Below are positions 19,090 through 28,338 of a DNA stretch of 60,848 bases, one piece after another. The notes under the pieces are model-generated. The model made no database searches, was not told the DNA's origin, and worked only from the letters and a program-made list of their open reading frames with translations. The position numbers and the translations under genes are program-made. The DNA lies in assembly GCA_945905925.1 (NCBI GenBank), contig CAMDQN010000024.1, forward strand, positions 1 to 60,848, given 5' to 3'. Position 1 is the first letter of the stretch; every line of letters starts with the position of its first letter. Source of the DNA: Singulisphaera sp. GP187 (GTDB lineage: Bacteria; Planctomycetota; Planctomycetia; Gemmatales; Gemmataceae).

Positions 19090-22000
19090 ATGCACGGATC
19101 AGTTCGCTGTCTTCCCTTTGTCGCCGGGTTCGCGGTCCTGACGCTCGTCTTCGGGCCTGGGTGTGCGCGATACAACTATCGCGAGCGCGCCGACAAAGAC
19201 GTGACCGGCACCATCACGCAGAAGAACGTGTTCCCGGACTGGCAGGTCAAGAAAGACTGGCACGTCTACCCGGACCCACGTGCGCGGTTTGCCGACCAGA
19301 CCAACCCGGACCGGCCGCCGTACCCGCCCGATGACTACGCGGCCCGGCTTCTCTCGCCCAACCCGCAACGCCCCACGAAGAAGTCCGGCGTCGGTCGCGT
19401 GGACGGCGAAGGCTACATCCCGCTGCTCGAACAATGGAACGCGGAGAACCGTGCCGCCGACCCGGTACGCGCCGCCGCGCCCGGCGCGGCCCCGTTCTCG
19501 TACATCGCCGGTGGGTCTGCACTACCGGTTCCCCTGGCCGAGAAGGGCGAGAAGCCGAAGACCGCGCCGGCCCCGCCGTTCCTTCCCGCCACACCGCCCA
19601 ACGCGCCACAGAAGGCGCTCGCGCCGAAGCCACCGGCACCGACCGGCCCCGCGACGTTGATGCCCGCACCGACGGTGTTGCCGGGCGAACGCCCGGCTGT
19701 GCGCCATAGCGTTCCGAGCGGGTTCCCCGGTGCGAGTCAGCCCGCCGCGACCGCTCAAACGCCGACTGCGATGCCGATCCCGATCACACCGCCCGCGTTC
19801 GGCCCTGCCGGGACCGGTGAGTTTGGGCCGTGGGTAGCGTCGAAGCATGCCCCTCAGTCCCCGGTCGTTATTGGTGATCGCGGCGGTCATCCCACGATTA
19901 CCGAACTGCGCCCGCCGGTCGTGATCGTCGCCAGGGGAGTAACCGAACCTGACTGGAAGATCGTGCCAGCTGGCGTCGTCGTGCCGACGCAACCGCTTCC
20001 CCCGCTCCCACCGACCGACGCAAGGCCACAACCGCCGGTACAACCGTTCCCCGATCCGAAGTCGCTTGATCCGAAGCAACTCGACCCCGGCAAGATGCCG
20101 ACTGATCCGCTTGGAAAGGGACCGCCGCAACTGTATCCGCCGATCCTGATTACCGGTGCGGACCCAGCCGCGGACTACCGGAAGGCACTCGAATCCGCGG
20201 AAACCGGGTACCGTATCAAGCTCGATCAGGCGATCGAGCTTGGTTTGTTCAACGCGCGCGAGTACCAGGACAGGCGCGAAGACCTGTACCTCAGCGCGCT
20301 GCCGGTCACGCTGGAGCGGTTTAACTTCGCGGCTCAAGCGTTCTTCACCGAACAGGTGGTACGCGAATCGACTGGACGCTCGCTCACCGGCGGCGGCGAA
20401 CGCTGGAGCCTCGACACCACCGGTGGCGTGTCGAAGCTGTTTCCCACAGGCGCGATGCTGCTCGTGCGCCTCGCGAATCAGGTGGTGATCGACCTGTCCG
20501 GCGACAAGCCGCAGACGAGCATCAGCAACCTGTCGCTCAGTCTCGCGCAGCCGTTTCTTCAGGGAGGCGGGTACGCGGTCACGCTCGAAGGACTGACGCA
20601 GACCGAGCGCACGCTGCTCTACGCGATGCGGTCGTACACGCGATTCCGCAAAATCTTCTACGTCGCGCTCGCGGCCGGCGGTGGGTACACGAACAACCCC
20701 TACGGACTTCAAGGGTTGTCCCCAAACCTCGGACGCGGCATCGGCGGGAACCTGACCGCACCGAACATCGGCTACCTGCCGCTGCTGACCCAGTCGGCTG
20801 TCATCAATAACCAGCGGAAGAACGTCGCGTCTCTGGAGCGTCTGCTGAAACTCTATCAGGCGTTCCGCGAGGGCGGCCAGCAGTCTGATCTTCAGGTGGG
20901 GCAGGTCGAAGTCAACCTCCTGAACAGCCGCGCGCAACTCCTCGGATCGGCCGGTGGTGGTGTCGGTGGCGTTCGCGGGTTCCTCGACGCGCTGGATAAC
21001 TACAAGTTGCAACTCGGGCTGCCGGTCACGGTCCCGCTGGACCTCGACGACGGCCCGTTGCGCCCGATCCGGCTCCAACTCGGTCGGTTTGAAGAGGTCT
21101 ACGCCCAGGTGCAGCAGGCGGAAGTGGCATCTGCGAAGTTCGACCCGGCGGAACCGGTTGCGCAGTTCCGCGCCCGGTGGCGCGCGCAGTTCACCGACTC
21201 GCCGCTGGTGCGAGGCACGCCGTTCGCGAAGACGATCGGCGAGCGGTGGGACGCGTGGTCCTCGGCCAAACTCACCGACGATCAGGTGCGGGAGCGACTG
21301 AAGCAGTTGCGCACCGAGCGCATCAAGTTGCTCGACGAACGGGCCAAGCGGCAGAACGACAAGAAGCCAGAACCAGAAGACGCTGCCCGCCGACTGGTCG
21401 CGGTGAACGCGGACCTGGACCTCGGCGAGTTCGAGCAGTCGGTTCGCGTGTACGAGGCCCAACCGTGGCTGAAGAAAGACCCCGTCATGAGCCAGCCGGC
21501 GGCGTTCGGCGCGGTCTTTAACGCCTTCTACTTGGTGCTCGTGGAGGGCCGCAACGACCGGTTCGCTGCGGTCCGCAGTCAGTGGCCGGAACTGCCCCCG
21601 CTGCCGGTGGGCGCCAGCGGCACGGACACGCTCGCGGCCCCGCTCGACGACGCATACACGGTCGCGATCCAGACCGCTCTCGCCCAGCGCCTCGATCTGA
21701 TGAACGCACGCGGGCAGGTAGTCGATGCGTGGCGCCAGATCGCGATTCAGGCAAATTCTCTGCAAGGTGTCTTCGACGTCCGGTATGATTTGAGCAGTAA
21801 CACGCCTACCGGTGGGAACAATCCGACCGGGTTTTCCGCCGACCGCAGTAACCACCAGCTAACGTTTCGGGCGGAACTGCCTTTAATTCGCCGGGCCGAG
21901 CGCAATAATTACCGAGCCGCGCTGATCTCTTACCAGAGGCAGCGACGCACGCTGATGGCGTTCGAGGACAACATCGCCAATGACGTGCGTGGCGACCTAC

Positions 22001-22380
22001 GGGATCTGCGAACCCTCGCCCAGTTGTACCGCATCCAACAGCGGGTGGTGGAACTGGGCTACTCGCAGGTGGACAACGCCCAAGCGATCCTGCTCGCCCC
22101 GCCCGCACCCAACGCCGCGACCGACGCCGGCAGCGCTGCGGCCCTGACACAACAGGTATTGGACGCCCAGAGCCGGCTGGTGAGTGCCCAAAACACGCTG
22201 TACCAGATCTGGGTCGCCTACCAAACCGGGCGCATGCAACTGTACCTCGACCTCGAACAGATGAACCTCGATGACCGTGGGGTATGGATCGATGAGTTCT
22301 TCAACCGAACCGATGGCCAAAACCGACCTTCCACCAACGAGCGGCTCCCCTCTCCTCGGCCCGTCGGCCCAGGGCAGTAG
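19090..22380 (+). CDS. Very large TolC-like outer-membrane efflux lipoprotein
   Basis: A 1096-residue protein from ATG 19090, with a lipoprotein signal peptide ending in FGPGC (Cys about residue 22). TolC-type factors are usually about 450-500 residues. Here about the first 340 residues are Pro-rich and look disordered. The TolC-like region follows, starting near ALESAETGYRIKLDQAIELGLFNAREYQDRREDLYLSAL, with long helical coiled coils and beta segments (FLQGGGYAVTLEGLTQTERTLLYAMRSY, LDAQSRLVSAQNTLYQIWVAYQTGR). The frame opens at 18895, but the extension lacks coding character. It overlaps the adaptor gene by about 90 nt, so the two are translationally linked. Likely the outer-membrane exit duct for the downstream ABC transporter. 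Confidence 0.9.
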   Translation: MHGSVRCLPFVAGFAVLTLVFGPGCARYNYRERADKDVTGTITQKNVFPDWQVKKDWHVYPDPRARFADQTNPDRPPYPPDDYAARLLSPNPQRPTKKSGVGRVDGEGYIPLLEQWNAENRAADPVRAAAPGAAPFSYIAGGSALPVPLAEKGEKPKTAPAPPFLPATPPNAPQKALAPKPPAPTGPATLMPAPTVLPGERPAVRHSVPSGFPGASQPAATAQTPTAMPIPITPPAFGPAGTGEFGPWVASKHAPQSPVVIGDRGGHPTITELRPPVVIVARGVTEPDWKIVPAGVVVPTQPLPPLPPTDARPQPPVQPFPDPKSLDPKQLDPGKMPTDPLGKGPPQLYPPILITGADPAADYRKALESAETGYRIKLDQAIELGLFNAREYQDRREDLYLSALPVTLERFNFAAQAFFTEQVVRESTGRSLTGGGERWSLDTTGGVSKLFPTGAMLLVRLANQVVIDLSGDKPQTSISNLSLSLAQPFLQGGGYAVTLEGLTQTERTLLYAMRSYTRFRKIFYVALAAGGGYTNNPYGLQGLSPNLGRGIGGNLTAPNIGYLPLLTQSAVINNQRKNVASLERLLKLYQAFREGGQQSDLQVGQVEVNLLNSRAQLLGSAGGGVGGVRGFLDALDNYKLQLGLPVTVPLDLDDGPLRPIRLQLGRFEEVYAQVQQAEVASAKFDPAEPVAQFRARWRAQFTDSPLVRGTPFAKTIGERWDAWSSAKLTDDQVRERLKQLRTERIKLLDERAKRQNDKKPEPEDAARRLVAVNADLDLGEFEQSVRVYEAQPWLKKDPVMSQPAAFGAVFNAFYLVLVEGRNDRFAAVRSQWPELPPLPVGASGTDTLAAPLDDAYTVAIQTALAQRLDLMNARGQVVDAWRQIAIQANSLQGVFDVRYDLSSNTPTGGNNPTGFSADRSNHQLTFRAELPLIRRAERNNYRAALISYQRQRRTLMAFEDNIANDVRGDLRDLRTLAQLYRIQQRVVELGYSQVDNAQAILLAPPAPNAATDAGSAAALTQQVLDAQSRLVSAQNTLYQIWVAYQTGRMQLYLDLEQMNLDDRGVWIDEFFNRTDGQNRPSTNERLPSPRPVGPGQ

Positions 22381-24352
22381 GCCGCGGAAGCTCCCCGCGC
22401 ACGGTGGCGGGGGCAACTGGGTTGTGCTCCTCATCGTCGGTTCGGTGCTCTTCCTCGCGGTCGCCGCGCTCGGCGGCTGGTATTTCTTCCTTCGCTCTGC
22501 GCCCGTTCGGGCTGACGTACTCCTTCACACCGTCAAGCGGGAGCCGCTCGTCGTCACCGTTGCCGAGAAGGGCACGCTTGAATCGGCCGGGAACCGCGAC
22601 ATTGTCTGCAAGGTGCGGGCCGGCTCGAAGGGCTTCGCCAGCACCATCAACTGGGTTATCGACGACGGCTCCCGCGTTAAACCCGGTCAACTCCTCATGT
22701 TGCTCGACTCCTCGGCCCTCATGGACCAGCGAGACGCCCAACGGATCGCCTACGAAACAGCGCGTGCCAATAAGGTGCGAGCCGAGAAGGACTACGAGAT
22801 CGCGGTCAAGCAGAACCAGAAAGACATCGCCTCCGCCGAGTCCGCGCTCACGGTCGCCAACAGCCTCCTGAAGGACTACACCGGACTGACCTACGATCCG
22901 ACGCGTGCGGCCCTGGCCGCCGTCGGCGGTGGGATGGCGTCGCTGTCCGAGGCCGGTACGTACCGCCAGACCGTCGACGATCAGACCGGGCAGGTGAAAC
23001 TGGCCGAGAGCATCCTCCAACAGTATCGCGAGCGATCCGCGTGGGCTGACCGCATGGTCAAGCTCTCCTACATGAGTTCCGCCCAGGCCCAGGCAGAGCA
23101 GTCCAAGATGGACAGCGCAGTCGAGGATCTCCGCAGTAAGCGCGCCAAACTCACTCAACTGCTCGCCAGCAACCGCGAGCGGGATCTCACCAAACTGACC
23201 CTCGATCGCGATATCGCCCAGATCACGTTGGAGCAGGTCGTCCTCTCGGCCGAGGCCAAGCTCGTTCAGTTCGACACGGATTTGAAGAAATGCATCTTAC
23301 TCTACGATCAGGCCATGAAAACGCTCCGCGAGACCAACGAACAACTGGACGAGTGCAAGATCACCGCCCCGGCTGACATCGAGCCGGACTCGATGGTGGT
23401 GTACTTCAAAAACGAGTCGAACCGGTTCAGCAGCAGCGGCAGTCAGGGATTGATCGAGCAGGGGGCGCAGGTCAAGGAGGGGCAGAAACTGCTCCGCATC
23501 CCCAACCTGCGCCGGATGCAGGTGAACACCAAGGTTCACGAGGCGATGGTCGCCCGCATTCGGGGCGACGTGCGAGTTCCCACCCACATCGCGGAAGATG
23601 TACTCAAACTGAAGTTTCTCAATACCGATCTGTTCGCGCGCGCGGCGGGTCAGATGCCGGAAAGCCTTGATGCGACGCGGGAGAAACTCCGCGACTTCGA
23701 GTACAAGAAAGTGTCCGAGGGACAGAAGGCGAGCATCCGGGTGGACGCGCTGGGGGCACGCCAGTTCGAGGGTCACGTCCGCGTCAAGGCCACCGTCGCC
23801 AGCCAGTCCGACTCCTGGATTTCGGACGTGAAGCTCTACCAGACGCTCGTCACGATCGACCACGAACTGCTCCCCAACGGCACCAAGAAGCCGATCCAGG
23901 GAGAGGAACTAACGCCCGACATGACCGCCGAGGTGACGATCATCGTGGACACCGTGAAGGATCCGGTGCTGACAGTGCCCGTGCAGTCGATCATCGGCGG
24001 CACCGAGATGGGTGGGAAGCGCGAGGTGTTTGTCAAGACCGCGACCGGTTACGAACGCCGCGCAGTCGAACTCGGGCTGTACAACGAGAAGTTCGTCGAG
24101 ATCCGCACCGGGCTAGTTGAGGACGATCAGGTCGTGACCAACCCGAAGGTGCTGCTCGCCCCGGACGACCGCACCCGTACTCGCGATGCCGACACCAAGA
24201 ACGGTGGCACCAAGAGCGGCGGCGAAGGGAAGGGCGACAGCGGCGGATACCCGAAGGGCGACGGGAGCGGCAGCGGCACCCCCGGCAGCAAGACCGGCGG
24301 GGGCGGCAAGAAGAAAGGCGCGGGCGGCGGCCCGCCGGGCGGCGGGCCGTGA
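22292..24352 (+). CDS. HlyD/MacA-like periplasmic adaptor subunit
   Basis: About 686 residues from ATG 22292 (in-frame Mets at 22271 and 22313 are alternatives). One N-terminal membrane anchor (WVVLLIVGSVLFLAVAALGGWYFFL) is followed by a beta/lipoyl segment (VVTVAEKGTLESAGNRDIVCKVRAGSKG…WVIDDGSRVKPGQLLMLLD). A long coiled-coil hairpin (about 150-340) and a barrel-like part follow (DMTAEVTIIVDTVKDPVLTVPVQSII). The last 50 residues are Gly/Lys-rich (GGTKSGGEGKGDSGG…) and probably disordered. Its start overlaps the TolC-like gene, and it precedes a MacB-type ATPase/permease pair. It should bridge the inner-membrane ABC transporter and the outer-membrane channel. Confidence 0.93.
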   Translation: MSSSTEPMAKTDLPPTSGSPLLGPSAQGSRPRKLPAHGGGGNWVVLLIVGSVLFLAVAALGGWYFFLRSAPVRADVLLHTVKREPLVVTVAEKGTLESAGNRDIVCKVRAGSKGFASTINWVIDDGSRVKPGQLLMLLDSSALMDQRDAQRIAYETARANKVRAEKDYEIAVKQNQKDIASAESALTVANSLLKDYTGLTYDPTRAALAAVGGGMASLSEAGTYRQTVDDQTGQVKLAESILQQYRERSAWADRMVKLSYMSSAQAQAEQSKMDSAVEDLRSKRAKLTQLLASNRERDLTKLTLDRDIAQITLEQVVLSAEAKLVQFDTDLKKCILLYDQAMKTLRETNEQLDECKITAPADIEPDSMVVYFKNESNRFSSSGSQGLIEQGAQVKEGQKLLRIPNLRRMQVNTKVHEAMVARIRGDVRVPTHIAEDVLKLKFLNTDLFARAAGQMPESLDATREKLRDFEYKKVSEGQKASIRVDALGARQFEGHVRVKATVASQSDSWISDVKLYQTLVTIDHELLPNGTKKPIQGEELTPDMTAEVTIIVDTVKDPVLTVPVQSIIGGTEMGGKREVFVKTATGYERRAVELGLYNEKFVEIRTGLVEDDQVVTNPKVLLAPDDRTRTRDADTKNGGTKSGGEGKGDSGGYPKGDGSGSGTPGSKTGGGGKKKGAGGGPPGGGP

Positions 24353-24378
24353 CAGCCAGAAGGCACAGGACAGTAGCG

Positions 24379-24468
24379 AGGTTTAGCGTCGGACCCGAAG
24401 GGCGCCTTGAGATACCATACCCCCACCCAGAACGCCTGCTGGCCTCCTACGGGGCCGACGCTAAACGT
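24379..24468. repeat. Palindrome of the 'GTTTAGCGTCGG' family, copy 1
   Basis: Arms 24379-24406 and 24441-24468 pair: GGTTTAGCGTCGGACCCGAAGGG against a complement reading CGTTTAGCGTCGGCCCCGTAGGAG. It lies within the efflux operon, between adaptor and ATPase genes. Half copies are at 33232-33266 and 53385-53416. Confidence 0.8.
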
Positions 24469-24507
24469 CTATTCCCCCTTCGTTTTCTGCCACCTTGAGC
24501 TTCCCTG

Positions 24508-25221
24508 ATGCCTGCCATCGTCAGCGTCGTCGATCTGGTCAAGAACTACTACATGGGGACGCAGACCGTTCACGTCCTCAAGGGCTTAAACCTGTCGTTC
24601 GATGAAGGCGATTTCATTGCGCTGATGGGGCCGTCCGGGTCGGGCAAGTCGACGCTGCTCAACGTACTCGGGTGTCTCGACCGGCTCACCAGCGGGAAGT
24701 ACTACCTCGGCGACGTGGACGTGTCGGAGATGTCCGACGACCAACTCTCGGAGGTCCGCAGTACTTACCTCGGGTTCATCTTCCAGTCGTACAACCTGCT
24801 CCCGCAGTACACGGTGGTCGAGAACATCGAACTGCCGCTGCTTTACCAGGGCATCAAACTCGACGAGAAGACGAAGGCCCGGTGCGTCGCACTGGCGGAA
24901 CTGGTCGGCCTCGGCGACCGCCTCGACCACCGACCGCTGCAACTCTCCGGCGGGCAGCAGCAACGAGTTGCCGTCGCTCGAAGTTTGGTGAACGACCCGC
25001 ACCTGATTCTGGGTGACGAGCCGACCGGGAATCTCGACTCCAAGACGAGCGTCGAGATCATGCAGATGCTTCGCGAACTGAACCGGGCCGGCAAGACGAT
25101 CATCATGGTGACGCACGAGAACGACATCGCGGCATGGGCCAGGCGCGTGGTGCGCCTCCGTGACGGGCGCGTCGAATCGGATGTGCGAAACGACTCCCGC
25201 ACTGTCCTGGAGGTGGGCTGA
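24508..25221 (+). CDS. ABC transporter ATP-binding protein, MacB/LolD type
   Basis: A 237-residue cytoplasmic ATPase. Walker A GPSGSGKST is at about residues 39-47, followed by the Q-loop region LGFIFQSYNLLPQYTVVENIELPL. The signature is LSGGQQQRVAVARSL, Walker B LILGDEPTGNLD, and the switch His is in MVTHENDIA. The sequence around the Walker B and the spacing match the MacB/LolD/FtsE branch that drives mechanotransmission rather than import. Its stop codon overlaps the permease start (TGATG at 25219-25223). It follows the adaptor gene after a 155-nt gap carrying a palindrome. Confidence 0.97.
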   Translation: MPAIVSVVDLVKNYYMGTQTVHVLKGLNLSFDEGDFIALMGPSGSGKSTLLNVLGCLDRLTSGKYYLGDVDVSEMSDDQLSEVRSTYLGFIFQSYNLLPQYTVVENIELPLLYQGIKLDEKTKARCVALAELVGLGDRLDHRPLQLSGGQQQRVAVARSLVNDPHLILGDEPTGNLDSKTSVEIMQMLRELNRAGKTIIMVTHENDIAAWARRVVRLRDGRVESDVRNDSRTVLEVG

Positions 25222-26678
25222 TGTTCGGCGTGTCCGGCGGAACGCTGCTCCTCATCGCGACAGGCGGGGCGGCGCTGTTCGCGGCGCTCGTCGCCATCGT
25301 GTTCGCGACCGGGCTGGCCGCGCACCTGCCGTTCGCGGCCAACACCGCGAAGCTCCAGCGCAGCGTGTCGCTCGCGGTCAAGAGTCTCTGGCTTCACAAA
25401 CTCCGCTCGGTCCTCTCGGTCCTCGGCATCATCATCGGTACCTGCTCCGTCATCGCGCTCATGTCGTTTGGCGAAGGATCGATGCAGGACGCGCTCGACG
25501 ACATCAAGCGTCAGGGCGCGACGAACATCATAGTTCGTAGCGCCAAACCGCCTGATGACTCGGCGACAGCTTCAAAAGGGTTCGTCACCAGTTACGGTCT
25601 CGTCCGCGACGATCTGGAGCGGTTCAGCACGCTCACGACCAACGCCGACGTGTCGCGGATCGTGCCCATGCGCGTGTTTCCGAGTGAGGCCCGCTATCTT
25701 GAGCGGCTCGTTAACGCACGCGTGATCGGCACCGTGCCCGACTACCAAGTGGTGAACAAACTGGAACTGTCTCGCGGCCGGTTCCTGATCGACAACGACG
25801 ACAGCGATTTGGAGAACTATTGCGTGCTCGGCGCGGAGGCGGCCGACAAGCTGTTCCCCTACGAGGACGCGCTCGGGCGGACGGTGGGGATGCGAGGGCA
25901 CTTTTTCGTCGTGGTCGGCGTCCTGAAGGATCGGATGCCGACCGGTGGGACTGGCGGGAGCCAGGCAGCGGAAGACTACAACCGCGACATCTACATCCCG
26001 ATCCGCACCAGCCGGCGCCGGTTTGGCGAAGTGATCTTCGCGCGCTCGGCTGGCTCGCGGAGCGCCGAGAAGGTCGAGTACAGTCAAGTCACGCTCACGG
26101 TGAATGCGGAGGTGGATACGCCCGCGGGCCGCGCGAAGGTGCAGGCTGTCGGCAACGAGATCAAGGCGATGCTCGAGAAGAAACACCCGCGAAAGGACTA
26201 CGCGGTGACCGTGCCGCTGGACAAATTGGAGGAGGCCGAACGCGCGCAGAGCCGGTTTACGATGTTGATGGGGGTGATCGCGTTCATCTCGCTGTTCGTA
26301 GGCGGCATCGGGATTATGAACATCATGCTCGCGACCGTGACCGAGCGGACCCGCGAAATCGGTATCCGCCGCGCGCTGGGCGCCAAGCGGAAGGACATCG
26401 TGATGCAGTTCCTCGTCGAAGCAGTGGTGCAGACCACCGTCGGCGGGTTGTGTGGCGCGGTGATCGGGGTCGCGTCGGTGTACTGTGTGCCGGCCCTCTG
26501 GGACGTGATTCGCTCGACCTCGTGGCTCACATCCGAGATGCGATTGCCAGCCAAATTGCACGTCGGGTCGATCTTCGTCTCCGTGTGCGTGTCCGTTCTG
26601 GTCGGCATGGTCTTCGGGTTGTACCCCGCGTGGCGCGCTGCCAAACTCGATCCCATTGAAGCGCTGCGGCACGAGTAG
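25221..26678 (+). CDS. MacB-like ABC transporter permease (FtsX-type)
   Basis: A 485-residue protein with four main membrane helices. One is near the N-terminus after a first hydrophobic stretch (LLLIATGGAALFAALVAIVFATGL), then LRSVLSVLGIIIGTCSVIALMSFGEG. A large periplasmic domain (about 80-330) follows. Three C-terminal helices are present (FTMLMGVIAFISLFVGGIGIMNIMLATVTERTREIGIRRALGA, TTVGGLCGAVIGVASVY, IFVSVCVSVLVGMVFGLYPAWRAAKLDPIEALRHE). The motifs 'GGIGIMNIMLATVTERTREIGIRRALGA' and 'PAWRAAKLDPIEALR' are classical for MacB. An extra hydrophobic segment at the N-terminus before the usual first helix is unusual. It completes a tripartite efflux system; the substrate cannot be told. Confidence 0.96.
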   Translation: MFGVSGGTLLLIATGGAALFAALVAIVFATGLAAHLPFAANTAKLQRSVSLAVKSLWLHKLRSVLSVLGIIIGTCSVIALMSFGEGSMQDALDDIKRQGATNIIVRSAKPPDDSATASKGFVTSYGLVRDDLERFSTLTTNADVSRIVPMRVFPSEARYLERLVNARVIGTVPDYQVVNKLELSRGRFLIDNDDSDLENYCVLGAEAADKLFPYEDALGRTVGMRGHFFVVVGVLKDRMPTGGTGGSQAAEDYNRDIYIPIRTSRRRFGEVIFARSAGSRSAEKVEYSQVTLTVNAEVDTPAGRAKVQAVGNEIKAMLEKKHPRKDYAVTVPLDKLEEAERAQSRFTMLMGVIAFISLFVGGIGIMNIMLATVTERTREIGIRRALGAKRKDIVMQFLVEAVVQTTVGGLCGAVIGVASVYCVPALWDVIRSTSWLTSEMRLPAKLHVGSIFVSVCVSVLVGMVFGLYPAWRAAKLDPIEALRHE

Positions 26679-26799
26679 CCTGCGCAAGCCACCCACCTTC
26701 TGTCGTTACGAATGTGGGCGGGGTTGTTCCCCGCCCGTTCCGCTGGCGGAGCGCCCGGCGCAGGGGAAACCCGGCCGGGCGTTCCCGTTTCGCTTCAAG

Positions 26800-26926
26800 A
26801 CCTGGGGCTTACGCCCCTGGCTACGAACAGCCGCCTTTCCAGGGCTGAAGAGTAAGAGCACACTTGGTTTTCTGTCTTGAGCCCTGAAAGGGCGGCTGTT
26901 CGTAGCCAGGGGCGTAAGCCCCAGGT
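26800..26926. repeat. Family B palindromic element (CCTGGGGCTTACGCCCC…), copy 1
   Basis: Arms 26800-26846 and 26880-26926 pair at about 45 of 47 positions around a 33-base loop. The arms contain GGGGCTTACGCCCC and GGCTACGAACAGCCGCC. A 13-base imperfect direct repeat (GGGCGTTCC-GTT at 26779-26791 and 26935-26947) flanks it, which might be a target-site duplication. It lies between the permease stop and the CobW gene. A diverged copy is at 55868-55981. Otherwise 26679-27018 holds no gene. Confidence 0.9.
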
Positions 26927-27018
26927 TCTTTGTGGGCGTTCCGGTTCCCGACCTTCGCGCTGGGTTCGCGGCTGGTACAATTCCCCTGCTCACCTATTCA
27001 CGAACAGGAGCCTCACTC

Positions 27019-28242
27019 ATGCCCGCGACCGCGACCGACCGCGTGCCCGTCACCGTGCTGACCGGTTTCCTCGGTGCCGGGAAGACGACGCTGCTCAACC
27101 ATATCCTCACCGCCAACCACGGGAAGCGGATTGCCGTCATCGAGAACGAGTTCGGCGAGATTGGCGTCGATCAAGACCTCGTCATCAACTCGGAAGAAGA
27201 AATCTTCGAGATGAACAACGGTTGCATCTGCTGCACCGTTCGCGGCGACCTGATCCGTATCCTCGGCAACCTGATGAAGCGCCGCGACAAGTTCGACTAC
27301 ATCCTGATCGAAACCACCGGCATGGCCGATCCCGGGCCGGTCGCGCAGACGTTCTTCATGGACGACGAGGTGCAGGCGAAGACCACCATCGATGGTATCG
27401 TCACGCTCGTCGACGCGAAGCACGTTCTGCTACACTGGGATGCGCACGAGGTTCAGGAGCAGATCGCGTTCGCGGACGTGATCTTGCTGAACAAGACTGA
27501 CCTCGTGACGACGCACGAGTTGGAGAAGCTCGAAAAGATGATGCGCAAGATGAACGCGACCGCGAAGATTCACCGCACGAAGAACGCGGAATTGAATCTC
27601 GATCGCGTACTCAACGTGAAGGGCTTCGACCTCGACCGCATCCTCGAACACGAACCCGACTTCCTCAAGGATGGTGGCCACAAACACGACCACCACGAGC
27701 ACGAGCACGCGAAGAAGCACGTCCACGACGAACACGACGGTAAGGACCATTCCAACTGCGATCACGAACACGACCACTGCGAACATGACCACGACCACAA
27801 GCACGACGAGCACGACGGGAAGGATCACTCGAACTGCGACCACGAACACGACCACTGTGAACACGATCACGACCATGACCACCCACACGAACACAAGACC
27901 CACGGGCTGAAGTTGCACGAGGAGGAAGTGCCGGACCACGTTCACGATTCGTCGGTGACGAGCGTGGGCATCACGGTTGCGGGCGAACTCGACGCGAAGA
28001 AGTTGAACAAGTGGATGAGCGAGTTGCTTCAGGTGAAGGGGCCGGACATCTTCCGCATGAAGGGCGTGTTGTCGATCAAGAACGAGCCGAACCGGTTCGT
28101 GTTCCAGGGCGTTCACATGCTGTTCGACGGCAAGTTGGATAAGCCGTGGGGCAAGACGCCGCGCTCGAACAAACTGATCTTCATCGGTCGCAACCTCGAC
28201 CGTGACGCGCTCACGGAGGGCTTCAAGAGTTGCTTGGTGTGA
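27019..28242 (+). CDS. CobW/COG0523 G3E GTPase with histidine-rich metal-binding insert
   Basis: A 407-residue protein from ATG 27019 (CAGGAG upstream). The GTPase core shows Walker A GFLGAGKTTLL (residues about 14-24), ENEFGEIGVDQDL, the metal-binding CxCC motif NNGCICC, ETTGMADPGP and NKTDLV. Between the GTPase core and the CobW C-terminal domain (from about residue 300, 'VTSVGITVAGELDAKKLNKWMSELL') lies a region very rich in His and Asp at about 218-295. COG0523 proteins are metallochaperones, several for zinc; the His cluster fits zinc or another divalent ion. The next gene encodes a WD40 protein on the same strand. A palindromic element precedes and another follows it. Confidence 0.95.
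   Translation: MPATATDRVPVTVLTGFLGAGKTTLLNHILTANHGKRIAVIENEFGEIGVDQDLVINSEEEIFEMNNGCICCTVRGDLIRILGNLMKRRDKFDYILIETTGMADPGPVAQTFFMDDEVQAKTTIDGIVTLVDAKHVLLHWDAHEVQEQIAFADVILLNKTDLVTTHELEKLEKMMRKMNATAKIHRTKNAELNLDRVLNVKGFDLDRILEHEPDFLKDGGHKHDHHEHEHAKKHVHDEHDGKDHSNCDHEHDHCEHDHDHKHDEHDGKDHSNCDHEHDHCEHDHDHDHPHEHKTHGLKLHEEEVPDHVHDSSVTSVGITVAGELDAKKLNKWMSELLQVKGPDIFRMKGVLSIKNEPNRFVFQGVHMLFDGKLDKPWGKTPRSNKLIFIGRNLDRDALTEGFKSCLV
27724..27873 (+). repeat. In-frame tandem repeat of 26 codons within the CobW gene
   Basis: Two units start at 27724 and 27802, 78 nt apart. The first 24 codons of each unit encode the same His/Asp-rich residues (HDEHDGKDHSNCDHEHDHC…), which form the metal-binding insert. The two units differ at nine nucleotide positions, all silent. 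Confidence 0.9.
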
Positions 28243-28244
28243 TC

Positions 28245-28331
28245 TTGTAAGGTGGGTCGAGGCTTTGCGCGGGCCCACCATTCCTTTTATCGCAATAGTG
28301 GGCCTGCGCAAAGCCTCGACCCACCCTACAA
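28245..28331. repeat. Family A palindromic element, copy 2
   Basis: Arms 28245-28278 and 28298-28331 pair at 32 of 34 positions around a 19-base loop. It starts three nt after the CobW stop and ends seven nt before the WD40 start codon, so it fills the whole gap. A message reading through would fold into a hairpin right at the start codon. Confidence 0.92.
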
Positions 28332-28338
28332 AGATATC

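Noticed and set aside
19522-21855. A 777-residue open frame on the minus strand
   Set aside because: It is antisense to the TolC-like gene, which has clear family features. Long antisense frames are expected in this GC-rich codon usage.
26800-26926. Insertion sequence
   Set aside because: The palindrome contains no transposase frame, and only a doubtful flanking duplication is seen.
27724-27873. Assembly duplication in the CobW gene
   Set aside because: The two units differ at nine positions, so they are not a collapsed or duplicated read artefact.
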